From the NCBI GenBank assembly GCA_024709105.1, contig JANJXJ010000003.1, forward strand, positions 1 through 47,092: a stretch of DNA of 47,092 bases, given 5' to 3'. The translations under genes were made by a program, and so were the position numbers. The notes under the pieces are model-generated. The model saw only the letters and a program-made list of their open reading frames with translations, did no database searches and had not been told where the DNA came from. The stretch is from Lentimicrobium sp. GTDB taxonomy: Bacteria > Bacteroidota > Bacteroidia > Bacteroidales > Lentimicrobiaceae. Positions 27,242 through 36,366 of the stretch are shown piece by piece (position 1 is the stretch's first letter; each line of letters begins with the position of its first letter).

Positions 27242-27961
27242 TTATCTGTGGTGTTCCATAAACCACCTGTAAAGCTCAGGATTGTTGTAGGTTTCTGTCC
27301 AGCTGTCGTGGCCGGCATCAGGATAAACAGTAAATTTTACCGGGTTTCCTGCTTCCTGAAGGCGTTTAACCATATTTTCGGCACCCTGTATGGGCACGAT
27401 ATTGTCCTGAGCGCCATGGAAAACCCAAATGGGCATATCTTTTAGTTCAGCTGCTCTTTCCGGATAATTGCGGTCAATCCTGCCACAAATGGGTGCAATG
27501 GCTGCAAAATAACCGGGATAGGCCATCGCCAGATCCCAGGTAGCCCAGCCTCCCATACTCAAACCAGTAAGATAAACGCGGCTTTCATCAACCCTGTATC
27601 GGGATGCAATATGTTTTATAAGAGAATAAATGGTTTCTGTGTCCCAGTCTCTTTTGTCAGGGCACTGCGGCGACAATACGATGAAAGGGAATTTTTCGCC
27701 ATTGGCTATCAGCTTTGGAGGCCCGTGCACCTTCACTTTTTCCAGATCATTGCCCCTTTCGCCAGAACCGTGCAGAAAAACCAGCAGCGGCCATTTGGCT
27801 TCAGGATTGGCTTCAAATCCATCGGGTAGATAAAGAAGATAATCTGCAGAAACATTGCGGATTATGTTTCCGCGGAAAGAGCCCTCGTGCTGCACCTGCT
27901 GTGCATTCAGCCCTGCTGACCATGCTACCATGAGCAATAGAATGATTAATTTATTCATCAT
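27242..27961 (-). CDS. Secreted alpha/beta-hydrolase (esterase/phospholipase-like)
   Basis: A 239-aa exported hydrolase: signal peptide to about residue 20, oxyanion motif F-L-H-G-S-G-E-R-G near 62, the nucleophile motif G-L-S-M-G-G with Ser135, a likely acid in H-G-A-Q-D-N-I-V-P near 188 and the catalytic His in D-A-G-H-D-S-W. This is the pattern of the LpqC/dienelactone-hydrolase-like esterases common in Bacteroidota. It begins 17 bp after the porin stop on the same strand, so the two are probably co-transcribed. Natural substrate unknown. Confidence 0.85.
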   Translation of the reverse strand: MMNKLIILLLMVAWSAGLNAQQVQHEGSFRGNIIRNVSADYLLYLPDGFEANPEAKWPLLVFLHGSGERGNDLEKVKVHGPPKLIANGEKFPFIVLSPQCPDKRDWDTETIYSLIKHIASRYRVDESRVYLTGLSMGGWATWDLAMAYPGYFAAIAPICGRIDRNYPERAAELKDMPIWVFHGAQDNIVPIQGAENMVKRLQEAGNPVKFTVYPDAGHDSWTETYNNPELYRWFMEHHR

Positions 27962-27978
27962 TAAGAGGTTAGTAAATT

Positions 27979-29991
27979 CTAATCAAAGAAATTCCACGAT
28001 ACACCAAACCTCAAACCCCGGTCGGGCATTGGATAGGAAGGCACCATGATGTAATTGTAACCCGAGAGTCCGCTGTTGAGGTGTTTCATTACCAGGAACA
28101 TACGCGCTCTTTTTACCCTGAGGTTAATAAAACCATCAACATAAGGGTAATTGCCTGTTTCGACCTGATTCTGAATGTAATACGATCTCAAAGCTGGCAT
28201 ATAGGCATCGGCATAAAATGAGGAATTATACATCAGCGATAAGCCGGCCTGAAGATAAAGAGCCCTTTTAAACAGAGCAAGGCTGTAGTATCCTGAAATT
28301 CTTCCGGCTATCTCAGGCAAACGAAGAAATGAGTCATCGCTTAGTTTTTGCCAGGTTGCAAATGCCTGCAAATCAAAGTTTCCGAAATGCAGATTGGTTT
28401 CGGCATAAGCCTGAGAAACTGCAAAAGATTTTCCGGCACGCGCTGGCTGAATATTCTCATCAAAATAAACATATCCGTCAAGATTGTAAAGATTAAAACC
28501 GGCTTTAAAGTTCTTGCGCGAATACATTACTTTTCCGCTAAAGATGGTTTGCTGCCCCAGACTGTTCTCCCAGGAGAAGTGATTTGAGTGATGATACTGA
28601 AATATGTAATCGGGTTGAAGTGCATTTAATGCCACAGATGCGTAAAGATTTCCCCAGGTTGAGGAATTGTCGAAGCCGGGCAGGGTGAGCATGGCTGCAA
28701 TTCCTTTGTCTCCATTAAAAGGCGCCCCGTTGGTAAGCCAGATTTTGCCCTCGGCCCGGGCAACCCCGAATGCATTCATTGATAGATAGGCAAAAGGCGT
28801 AATTCTGGTAAAAGATTTTTTGATACTGTCGTTTCTTTCAGCATCAAATCCATTCTTATACAAACTTATGGCATGTTCAATTCCAGCCCTGAGTAAAATT
28901 GCCTTTTCGGTGCCCCGGGTTTTGCCAACCCCTCCTTCAAATACGAGTTCATTCAGGAACTCATGATAATAAATTGAATCGAAAGTCTTTACCGAATCAA
29001 CAAAAATAGCAGGATAATAACCTGATTTGGGGTTGGCATCGGAGTAGAGAAAAGCATTGCGGGTGTAGGTAAAGGTATGGCGGAAGAAGTTGCTGCGTTC
29101 GGGATTAAAAAATATTTTGGGCAGTTTCTCTTCTTTTTGTGATGGCGGGCCTTGCTGTGTTCTTTGAATTTCAGGCGGGGGCATAAGCGAATCTGAGACC
29201 ACTTGAAGGGTATCGGAGATTTTTTTTGCGGGGTTACGTCCGAAATAATAATACTGTCTTACAAAAACTCCTGATTCTTTAATCAGATTATCGGCATTGC
29301 TTAAACGAATTGCTACTCTTTGCCGGTCTTCCTCAAGATTTTGTGTAAAAACCGAATCGTAAACAATGCCCCCGTTTTCGCGCCATTTGTAGCGATTGTT
29401 CCGGTAACTGGCCAGTACCGCATATCTTTCATTGTCCGAAATAAACTGACCTTGCAGGGCCACACTCGAATTGTCTGATTTCTGACGTGTGTAAAGCCCT
29501 ATGGAATTGATAATCCGCAAATCAACCCCGAAACTGAGTCCGCGGGCAATATTCTGACTATGAGTAACACTAAAGAGTTGTTCCTTGCCACTTCCGAAAG
29601 AATAGGCAACATTTGAATAAGGAGTAAAGCTGCGGTAATACCTCAGGTTATCGTTGCGAATGAGGTAAAGATTGAACACTGAAGGGGCAAAACGAAAACC
29701 GGCTTCTGCGGCAGGCTCAAAAAACAGGCTTTTGTAAGCCAGCCCGATGTTACCGTTGACAGCAGACAGTGTATTGAATGCCGCTACCGGATCATAATAC
29801 TGAAAGCCAGTAAGTAAGGTATCGCTTAATTTTGTCAGTTTACTTCCATTCCACCTGATGTCCGCATTAAAATAATAAACAGAAGCTGTATCCGGAGAAA
29901 GTTTAAAATCGTTCCCCTGCGTGGGTTCTTGTGCCAGTAATGCTGACAAACAAGCAGTTAAAGAGAGCAATAGTAGCGCAAAACGACGCAT
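27979..29991 (-). CDS. Putative outer-membrane porin (Porin_10 type)
   Basis: A 670-aa protein with a cleavable signal (ends L-S-A-L-L-A-Q) and a long alternating-strand barrel. The segment P-D-T-A-S-V-Y-Y-F-N-A-D-I-R-W near residue 33, then T-L-L-T-G-F-Q-Y-Y-D-P-V and N-G-N-I-G-L-A-Y-K-S-L-F-F, is characteristic of the Bacteroidetes putative porin family. The C-terminus ends in an aromatic strand (R-F-G-V-S-W-N-F-F-D). Its cargo is not known. It leads a two-gene unit with the secreted esterase. Confidence 0.82.
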   Translation of the reverse strand: MRRFALLLLSLTACLSALLAQEPTQGNDFKLSPDTASVYYFNADIRWNGSKLTKLSDTLLTGFQYYDPVAAFNTLSAVNGNIGLAYKSLFFEPAAEAGFRFAPSVFNLYLIRNDNLRYYRSFTPYSNVAYSFGSGKEQLFSVTHSQNIARGLSFGVDLRIINSIGLYTRQKSDNSSVALQGQFISDNERYAVLASYRNNRYKWRENGGIVYDSVFTQNLEEDRQRVAIRLSNADNLIKESGVFVRQYYYFGRNPAKKISDTLQVVSDSLMPPPEIQRTQQGPPSQKEEKLPKIFFNPERSNFFRHTFTYTRNAFLYSDANPKSGYYPAIFVDSVKTFDSIYYHEFLNELVFEGGVGKTRGTEKAILLRAGIEHAISLYKNGFDAERNDSIKKSFTRITPFAYLSMNAFGVARAEGKIWLTNGAPFNGDKGIAAMLTLPGFDNSSTWGNLYASVALNALQPDYIFQYHHSNHFSWENSLGQQTIFSGKVMYSRKNFKAGFNLYNLDGYVYFDENIQPARAGKSFAVSQAYAETNLHFGNFDLQAFATWQKLSDDSFLRLPEIAGRISGYYSLALFKRALYLQAGLSLMYNSSFYADAYMPALRSYYIQNQVETGNYPYVDGFINLRVKRARMFLVMKHLNSGLSGYNYIMVPSYPMPDRGLRFGVSWNFFD

Positions 29992-30012
29992 GAACAGAGA
30001 TTAGTTTCTTTG

Positions 30013-30046
30013 CAAAGATAAGGTTTACCAGATTAGTTAGCATCAA
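30013..30046 (-). promoter_or_regulatory. Candidate Bacteroidetes-type promoter of the porin-esterase unit
   Basis: On the minus strand TTG (30046-30044) and TATCTTTG (30020-30013) are separated by 23 bp. The box ends about 22 bp before the porin ATG. The remaining interval 30047-30290 shows nothing I can name. Confidence 0.6.
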
Positions 30047-30290
30047 CCCCGGCCAAAAACTGGTTTTGGATACCACTGATCAGTACTTCTGCTCTGTTTC
30101 TAATTAAATAAACAAATCCAGTGTCTTTGAAACGGACCTGTGTAAAACCAGAAATTTACCAGCAAGAAGTATCAACCTGCATTCCTGATTTCTAACAAAA
30201 ATACAGGAAAGCACAGCTCTAAAAGTAACTCAAACCGGAAGGTTATATTGTACTTTGCCTGAGCAGCAATGTATTTAAACCAGGAAATTT

Positions 30291-31688
30291 TTATTGTTTA
30301 ATCACCTGAGCAGAAAAGACTCCCTGCTTTGTAAAAAGAGTGATTACATAGGTTCCATTGATAAGTTCACTCAGGTCAATCTTTTCAGAAAGGTTCCTGC
30401 CAATCCTCATCACCTCTTTTCCCGCCGGATTGGACACCACCAGGCTGTCAGAAGGATGACTTTTGTATCCGGAAAGAATAACAATTCCCTGAGTTGGGTT
30501 CGGATGCAGATTGAGTTGCAGGATTTCATTACCGGAATTTATTCCTGAAGGCTGAGAATAGAACAGCCATTCAAAAGCTTCTTTGAAATTATTGCGCCAA
30601 AGGGCTTCGTTATGCTGACCGCCCTGAACAATCTTATGAGTAAGGTTTGTCGCCTGGTGACCGCCTGACTTTAAAGAATCTTCCATTCTTATCATATTTT
30701 CTACCACTCCTTCACCTTCAAGGGTTCCGGCCAGTTGAAAAATACGCAGCGGAAAAAGCGCCGGATGTGCTGAAGTAAAACTCCAGACCTGATCTGAAAA
30801 CCAGTATGAAGGGGAAAATACTCCTGCTTTGGAAAAAATCTGCTGATGCTTTACAGCCGCATAATGTGAGATTAACCCTCCCAGGGAACTTCCCATGATT
30901 CCGGTATTTTCCCGGTTGCTTAATGTGCGGTAATTCTGGTCAATATAGGGTTTAAGCGTTTCTACAATAAAATTGATGTATGCATCTCCTTCGCCACCTC
31001 CGTACTGAGGATTTGGCCAGGGTGTGTATTCGGCAATTCGATGAACTCCTCCATTTTCAATACCAACAACAATGGGAACATCTTTACCCTGGGCAGCCAG
31101 CAAATCAAGAGTTTCATCCACTTGCCATTCGCCGGAAAAAGAGGTAAGATCGTCAAAAAGATTCTGCCCGTCGTGCATATAAAGCACGGGATAGGATTTT
31201 GAGGATGACTGATAATCAGGGGGAAGATAGATCCATATTCTGCGGGTACGATTGAGTTGTGGCATAAAAAAGCTGGCATCCATCACCGAAACATTGGCCG
31301 ATGCTGTTGATCCGCCGCCGCTGCCGCCATCAGCCCAGCGATGAATGGTAACCTCCTGAGTCTGTCCGTTTCCAAAAATAAAAACCCGGTTGGATATCTC
31401 TTCTCCATTTGGCCCTTTTTCAACAGTCGCCCAGCTTCCGCGGGTGAATTTGAAATTAATGCGTGTTCCCTCAGTGCTTTGCGGAAGAGTAATTGACCAG
31501 TTGCCATTGTTATTGACTGTAAGTTTATAATTCTCATCTCCGGGATTCCAACCGTTGAAATCGCCGGCAATAAAAATATTGTCCTGAGGCGGTGTGTTTG
31601 CAGGCAATGATGTGATTACAAATGTAACCTGTGCAGGCAGAAGCAGACTCCACAAGGCTAATACAAACATTAACAGATATTTGGTCAT
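30291..31688 (-). CDS. Secreted esterase with N-terminal beta-sandwich module and T9SS sorting domain
   Basis: The ATG at 31688 (fifth codon of the longer frame) starts the signal peptide. Positions below count from the longer frame. Residues ~25-122 look like a CBM20/CBM48-type carbohydrate-binding sandwich (V-T-F-V-I-T-S-L-P-A, then I-F-I-A-G-D-F-N-G-W-N-P-G). Residues ~135-385 are an esterase of the enterochelin-esterase/esterase-D class, with the nucleophile Ser272 in G-S-S-L-G-G, M-H-D-G-Q-N-L-F-D near 175 and a late G-G-Q-H. Residues ~390-469 form a T9SS type A sorting domain (L-N-L-H-P-N-P-T-Q-G, then L-I-N-G-T-Y-V-I-T-L-F). It is therefore a probable SprA-dependent exported cargo, perhaps acting on polysaccharide esters. 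Confidence 0.87.
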   Translation of the reverse strand: MTKYLLMFVLALWSLLLPAQVTFVITSLPANTPPQDNIFIAGDFNGWNPGDENYKLTVNNNGNWSITLPQSTEGTRINFKFTRGSWATVEKGPNGEEISNRVFIFGNGQTQEVTIHRWADGGSGGGSTASANVSVMDASFFMPQLNRTRRIWIYLPPDYQSSSKSYPVLYMHDGQNLFDDLTSFSGEWQVDETLDLLAAQGKDVPIVVGIENGGVHRIAEYTPWPNPQYGGGEGDAYINFIVETLKPYIDQNYRTLSNRENTGIMGSSLGGLISHYAAVKHQQIFSKAGVFSPSYWFSDQVWSFTSAHPALFPLRIFQLAGTLEGEGVVENMIRMEDSLKSGGHQATNLTHKIVQGGQHNEALWRNNFKEAFEWLFYSQPSGINSGNEILQLNLHPNPTQGIVILSGYKSHPSDSLVVSNPAGKEVMRIGRNLSEKIDLSELINGTYVITLFTKQGVFSAQVIKQ

Positions 31689-31713
31689 AAAAACAGGCAT
31701 TGAAATTAAAACT

Positions 31714-31745
31714 CAAAAGTACTTAAAAAAAGGAAGTGTAATCAA
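31714..31745 (-). promoter_or_regulatory. Candidate promoter of the T9SS-cargo esterase
   Basis: On the minus strand TTG (31745-31743) and TACTTTTG (31721-31714) are 21 bp apart, with the box ending about 25 bp before the ATG at 31688. Confidence 0.45.
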
Positions 31746-31840
31746 TAATTCTACTCTCATGGTTGATGTTCCGGGGCATTAAGGAATCAACATTTCCCAT
31801 TGAAAAGTCTGAAAAAACATTTAGAAGCCGGAAAGAGTTG

Positions 31841-31848
31841 TAATTTTG
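31841..31848 (+). promoter_or_regulatory. Candidate minus-7 box of the TonB-dependent receptor gene
   Basis: TAATTTTG exactly fits TAnnTTTG and ends 24 bp before the ATG at 31873. No riboswitch-like structure was recognised in the ~180 bp upstream of the gene. Confidence 0.5.
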
Positions 31849-31872
31849 CCGCTCAAATAAAAATTAAAATCA

Positions 31873-33924
31873 ATGGAAAAACAACAGAACGAAGTGCGCG
31901 GAGCACTCTCTTTCAGGCGCTGGAACCGCAGTCCGTATGCGGTATTCAACAGTCTGGGACAGAGCATCCGCATAGGCGTACTCAGTCTGACGTGTTCCAT
32001 TCTGGTGCTGCCCGGCCATAGTCAGGAGCAGCCCGACAGTCTTCGTACCACTGCCTCTGAACGCGAAATTGAACTGGAAGAAGTGATTGTAAGTGCACAG
32101 CACGCTCCGGTGGTTCAATCGCAATTGATGAGGGTGGTGCAGGTAATCTCCCGCGCTGAAATTGAGCAGGCGCCGGCCACTGATCTGGCAAGTCTGCTTG
32201 AAAACCTGCGCGGAGTTGACATCAGACAGCGCGGGCCCTTCGGAATGCAAGCCGACATCAGCATAAGAGGAGGAACCTTCGATCAGGCAATTATCCTGCT
32301 TAACGGCATTAACCTTACCGATCCACAAACGGGGCATCACAACCTTAACCTCCCGGTTGACCTCAGCGCAATTGAGCGAATCGAAGTGCTGCAAGGGCCG
32401 GGGGCGAGAATCTTCGGCCCCAACGCCTTCAACGGTGCCATCAACATCATCACCACTTCTGCATCGAAGCAGGAAATCGAATTTTCGGCTGAAGGCGGGG
32501 CATATGGACTGGCGAAGGCTACAGGTACCGGCAGTTTCAGAATAAGGAATACCCACCACTTGATTGGGCTGGCAGGTTTTCGCAGTGACGGGTATACTGA
32601 AAACACAGATTTTGAAGGTATAAGCGCCTATTACCGAACCCTGCTTCCGGTGCAGGAGCAAAAATTAGACCTGCAGGCCGGTTATTCGCAAAAAGCATTC
32701 GGGGCAAACAGTTTCTATACACCCCGATACCCTGAACAATTCGAGGAAACCCGAACAATTTTTGCTTCAGCTTCCTTAAATGGTATTGCGAAAACCAGAA
32801 TTAAACCAACTTTCTATTGGCGCAGGCATCACGACAGGTTTGAACTTTTCAGAAACGAAGCGCCGGAATGGTACATTACACACAACTATCATATGACTGA
32901 TGTTGCCGGCGCCAGATTAAGCTGGATGAAGGCCGGCCCAAAGTTTAAAACTGCGCTGGCTGCCGATTACCGGTTTGAGCATATTTTCAGTAACGTGCTG
33001 GGTACAACATTGGCTGTACCTGTAAAAGTCCCGGGAGAAAGTAATGCCGGGTTTACAAAATCATTTCAAAGACAAGGACTTAGCCTGATGGCCGAACAAA
33101 CCATGATACTCAGCGAGTTTTCAGTTTCGGGTGGTTTGCTGGCCTGGGTGAACCCTGAACTGCCTGACGGAATAAGCTTTTACCCTGGCATTGATGCAAG
33201 TTTGAAGATTTCGGAATCCTCACTTATGTTTGCATCAGCCAACCAAACGCTCAGGCTACCCACTTTTACCGACCTTTTTTATCAGGGGCCGTCAAATATT
33301 GGGAATCCTGAACTCAAGCCTGAAAAAGCTTTTACCTATGAACTTGGATTTAAAACCCAACTGCCTGAATTTTACTTCAGTGCATCTGCATTTTACAGAA
33401 AAGGTGAAAATCTGATTGACTGGGTTAAAGAAAATGACGATGAAAAATGGCAAAGTAAAAATCTTACTTTGGTCAACATCAAAGGCCTGGAGGTTAGTTT
33501 GGATTATAAAAATAAATCGGCTGGCAAAAAATCGTTTCTCACAAGTGCTGGCATACATTATACCTGGTTTGATGCCAGCAAAAAAAGTGAGGGATTTGCC
33601 TCCATGTATGCGCTCGACCAGATGAAACACAAGATTGACCTGACCTTGAATCACCGCATTACTTCTGAAAGCGGAATCAGCTGGAGATTGAGCTGGCAGG
33701 ACAGAGCAGGAGGATATCAGCCCTATGACGGAGTAGTTTTTCTGCCAGAAACCCCCTTCAAACCAGTGGTGATTGCCGATGCAAAAGCCTGGTACAATTT
33801 CCGGAAATTACAGATGTACATAAATTTCACAAATCTAACCAATGCCAGGGTAATGGATCACTCCAATGTTCCTCAGCCGGGCCTGTGGGTTTATGGTGGA
33901 ATAAAGATGAAGCTAAATATTTGA
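31873..33924 (+). CDS. TonB-dependent outer-membrane receptor (BtuB-like group)
   Basis: A 683-aa receptor with a plug domain (about residues 75-190, including D-I-S-I-R-G-G-T-F-D-Q-A-I-I-L-L-N-G-I and R-I-E-V-L-Q-G-P-G-A-R-I-F-G-P-N-A-F-N-G-A-I-N-I-I-T) and a barrel ending in an aromatic strand. An acidic segment E-I-E-L-E-E-V-I-V-S-A near 66 fits a TonB box. The N-terminus is unusual: ~30 polar residues with F-R-R-W-N-R precede the hydrophobic signal core (~33-48). Receptors with this start are found near corrinoid genes in some Bacteroidetes, from memory, but no such gene is near here, so the substrate is open. Confidence 0.88.
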   Translation: MEKQQNEVRGALSFRRWNRSPYAVFNSLGQSIRIGVLSLTCSILVLPGHSQEQPDSLRTTASEREIELEEVIVSAQHAPVVQSQLMRVVQVISRAEIEQAPATDLASLLENLRGVDIRQRGPFGMQADISIRGGTFDQAIILLNGINLTDPQTGHHNLNLPVDLSAIERIEVLQGPGARIFGPNAFNGAINIITTSASKQEIEFSAEGGAYGLAKATGTGSFRIRNTHHLIGLAGFRSDGYTENTDFEGISAYYRTLLPVQEQKLDLQAGYSQKAFGANSFYTPRYPEQFEETRTIFASASLNGIAKTRIKPTFYWRRHHDRFELFRNEAPEWYITHNYHMTDVAGARLSWMKAGPKFKTALAADYRFEHIFSNVLGTTLAVPVKVPGESNAGFTKSFQRQGLSLMAEQTMILSEFSVSGGLLAWVNPELPDGISFYPGIDASLKISESSLMFASANQTLRLPTFTDLFYQGPSNIGNPELKPEKAFTYELGFKTQLPEFYFSASAFYRKGENLIDWVKENDDEKWQSKNLTLVNIKGLEVSLDYKNKSAGKKSFLTSAGIHYTWFDASKKSEGFASMYALDQMKHKIDLTLNHRITSESGISWRLSWQDRAGGYQPYDGVVFLPETPFKPVVIADAKAWYNFRKLQMYINFTNLTNARVMDHSNVPQPGLWVYGGIKMKLNI

Positions 33925-33939
33925 TTATCAGTCAGCTTT

Positions 33940-33975
33940 AAAGCCCGGAGGACAGCAATATTCTCCGGGCTTTTT
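33940..33975 (+). terminator. Rho-independent terminator after the receptor gene
   Basis: Perfect 11-bp stem AAAGCCCGGAG (33940-33950) / CTCCGGGCTTT (33963-33973), followed by more T residues, 16 bp past the stop. The following 33976-34194 shows no feature I can support. Confidence 0.9.
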
Positions 33976-34194
33976 CTTCATAATCGTTCACTCATCAACA
34001 AGGAAAGAGCTTTGAGAAATTACTGCAAAAGGACTGTGTTGTTACAAGCATCAATTGACTTTTATCAATAAAGACCTGCCACTCATATGCAATTCAAATA
34101 ATTCATAAAGAACACTCCGGTTCAGGCAACACAATAAGCGGGAAAGAGTACAAGTTAACACTTTGACATTCCAAACAAGTATTATTCAAATGCG

Positions 34195-34202
34195 TATCTT
34201 TG
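34195..34202 (+). promoter_or_regulatory. Candidate minus-7 box of the GH13 gene
   Basis: TATCTTTG fits TAnnTTTG and ends 26 bp before the ATG at 34229. It lies within the longer open frame from 34163, supporting the later start. A TTTG at 34162-34165 is 29 bp upstream, wider than usual. Confidence 0.45.
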
Positions 34203-34228
34203 ACCTCGCAAACCACAAACCCACCGCC

Positions 34229-36100
34229 ATGAAAACCATCAGATGGATATTCCCGTTGCTGCTGATTCCGGTAATGATCAGTTGCGCACCCAAATCAGAA
34301 AAACAAAACGAAAATTCGATGGAGTCAAATAAAAAAGCAGTTGTTTATCAGGTATTTACAAGACTATTTGGAAATACAAACACCACCAACAAACCCTGGG
34401 GCACCCTGGAAGAAAACGGGGTAGGCAAGTTCAACGATTTCACCGACAAGGCATTGGAAGAAATCAAGGCACTGGGTGTTACGCACATATGGTACACCGG
34501 AGTTCCGCATCACGCACTGATCAGGGATTACACAGCTTACGGCATCAGCAACGATGACCCCGATGTAGTAAAAGGAAGAGCCGGCTCACCTTATGCGGTT
34601 AAAGATTATTATAATGTAAACCCTGATCTGGCCAGCGACCCGGCTAAACGATTGGAGGAGTTCATCGCCCTGGTGGAACGCACCCATAAACATGGCATGA
34701 AGGTGATTATAGATATTGTGCCCAACCATGTGGCCCGGCGGTATCAGTCGCTCAACAATCCTGAAGGTGTTGAAGATTTTGGCGCTTCTGACAATACATC
34801 GGTTGAATATGCGCGCAACAACAACTTCTATTACATTCCGGGACAAGCATTTGCAGTTCCTGCTCCAAAAAACGATTACAAACCACTTGGTGGAGAGGCT
34901 CATCCAATGGCTGATGGCAAATTTGACGAAAACCCTGCCAAATGGACCGGCAATGGCTCTCGTATGGCACAACCTGATTTTTATGACTGGTACGAAACCG
35001 TAAAAATCAATTACGGTGTGCGTCCCGACGGTACTAAGGATTTTGACACACTTCCGGCTGGGTTTGACAAAAAAACTGCCGCAGAACATTTTACTTACTG
35101 GCAGGGCAAAGATGTGCCCGACAGCTGGAAAAAATTCAGGGATATTGCACTTTACTGGACAAAGCTCGGAGTGGATGGATTCAGGTTTGATATGGCCGAA
35201 ATGGTTCCTGTTGAGTTCTGGAGTTATATGAATTCTTCCATAAAAAATGCCAACCCGAATGCCTTTTTGCTGGCTGAAGTTTACAATCCCGGCCTTTACA
35301 GGGATTACATTCATCTGGGAAAAATGGATTATCTCTACGACAAGGTTGAACTTTACGATACCCTGAAAAACATCATTCAAGGACACGGATCAGCCGATAA
35401 TCTGGCTGCCATACAAAGCGGTCTGGCCGATATTGAGCACCATATGCTGCATTTCCTTGAAAATCATGATGAACAGCGGCTGGCAAGTCCGGCTTTTGCA
35501 GGAAATGCAATCAAAGGAAAACCTGCGATGGTGCTGAGTGCAACCATAAGCACCTCTCCTACCATGATTTATTTCGGACAGGAAGCAGGCGAACCCGGCG
35601 ATGGGAATGCAGGCTTTGGCAGCGCCACAAGAACCACCATTTTTGATTACTGGGGTGTTCCTTCGCACCAACGCTGGATGAACAAAGGTAAATTTGACGG
35701 AGGCCTGCTTACTCCATGGGAAAAAGACCTGAGGGATTTTTACAAGAGATTGCTCAATTTTACCCTGAACAGCGAAGCCATGATGGGCAGGTATATGGAA
35801 ATTCATACCCACAACCGGTTTAACACACAAGGTTACTTCGAAAAGAGTTTTTCATTTGCCCGCTGGAGCGACAACGAAAAATTGCTGGTGCTTGTAAATT
35901 TCAAAGACTGGGCTACCGACGAATATGAACTTCAGCTTCCTGAAGAACTGATAAAAGCCTGGGGGCTTGGCAACGGTGAATATACAATGACCGACCAGCT
36001 TTATGGCAAAGACACATTCAAACTTACTGTAAAGGATGGCAGCGGCAGAATAAAAGTAAGTGTTAAGCCACTTGAATCCTTTATCCTGAAACTCAGCTGA
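34229..36100 (+). CDS. GH13-family alpha-glucan-active lipoprotein (alpha-amylase-like)
   Basis: The preferred ATG at 34229 begins a lipoprotein signal (M-K-T-I-R-W to V-M-I-S-C), giving 623 aa. All four GH13 regions are seen: D-I-V-P-N-H at ~162-167; G-F-R-F-D-M-A-E-M with nucleophile Asp321; L-A-E-V-Y-N with acid/base Glu350; and E-N-H-D-E-Q with Asp414. A beta-sandwich C domain follows. Activity is therefore expected on alpha-glucans or related alpha-glucosides, tethered at the periplasmic or outer-membrane face. No SusC/SusD pair is adjacent, so this is not a standard polysaccharide-utilisation locus. Confidence 0.91.
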   Translation: MKTIRWIFPLLLIPVMISCAPKSEKQNENSMESNKKAVVYQVFTRLFGNTNTTNKPWGTLEENGVGKFNDFTDKALEEIKALGVTHIWYTGVPHHALIRDYTAYGISNDDPDVVKGRAGSPYAVKDYYNVNPDLASDPAKRLEEFIALVERTHKHGMKVIIDIVPNHVARRYQSLNNPEGVEDFGASDNTSVEYARNNNFYYIPGQAFAVPAPKNDYKPLGGEAHPMADGKFDENPAKWTGNGSRMAQPDFYDWYETVKINYGVRPDGTKDFDTLPAGFDKKTAAEHFTYWQGKDVPDSWKKFRDIALYWTKLGVDGFRFDMAEMVPVEFWSYMNSSIKNANPNAFLLAEVYNPGLYRDYIHLGKMDYLYDKVELYDTLKNIIQGHGSADNLAAIQSGLADIEHHMLHFLENHDEQRLASPAFAGNAIKGKPAMVLSATISTSPTMIYFGQEAGEPGDGNAGFGSATRTTIFDYWGVPSHQRWMNKGKFDGGLLTPWEKDLRDFYKRLLNFTLNSEAMMGRYMEIHTHNRFNTQGYFEKSFSFARWSDNEKLLVLVNFKDWATDEYELQLPEELIKAWGLGNGEYTMTDQLYGKDTFKLTVKDGSGRIKVSVKPLESFILKLS

Positions 36101-36213
36101 GCAGGCATACGGAAGAGTTGAAAATTATAAAGTTTCAACGGTTCTGAAATGGGTATTCTCAAAAGAACTATGAAACGGCGTAATTATAACCTTTTGAGAA
36201 AGTCCCTTATGCA

Positions 36214-36366
36214 ATACGACCTGAAAAACAGAACCCCGGAGTGAGTTCCGCCCAGGTAAAGGGCAACCCTTACAGGGTTATTTTGTCTGCCGATCCATTA
36301 ACCCCCGGTTTGGCAAGCCGCACCGGGGGTTAATAAAGGGAAACTCCTAACGGAGTTTTTCAGCAG
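36214..36366 (+). repeat. Dispersed multi-palindrome repeat, copy B
   Basis: Near-identical in layout to copy A at 26497-26648. It keeps AACCCT-TAC-AGGGTT and AAACTCC-TAAC-GGAGTTT exactly, and its central stem is a perfect 10 bp, AACCCCCGGT/ACCGGGGGTT. The first palindrome is degraded (GGGTT became GAGTT). The last stem runs into T5, so on the plus strand it could act as a terminator, but it lies 114 bp past the GH13 stop. The rest of the gap, 36367-36592, shows nothing I can name. Confidence 0.75.

Noticed and set aside
31700-31872. Cobalamin riboswitch upstream of the BtuB-like receptor
   Set aside because: The gap is too short and lacks a recognisable B12-box; only a promoter-like box is visible.
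31870-32661. 263-codon antisense frame over the TonB-dependent receptor
   Set aside because: Opposite a confident gene, no domain match.
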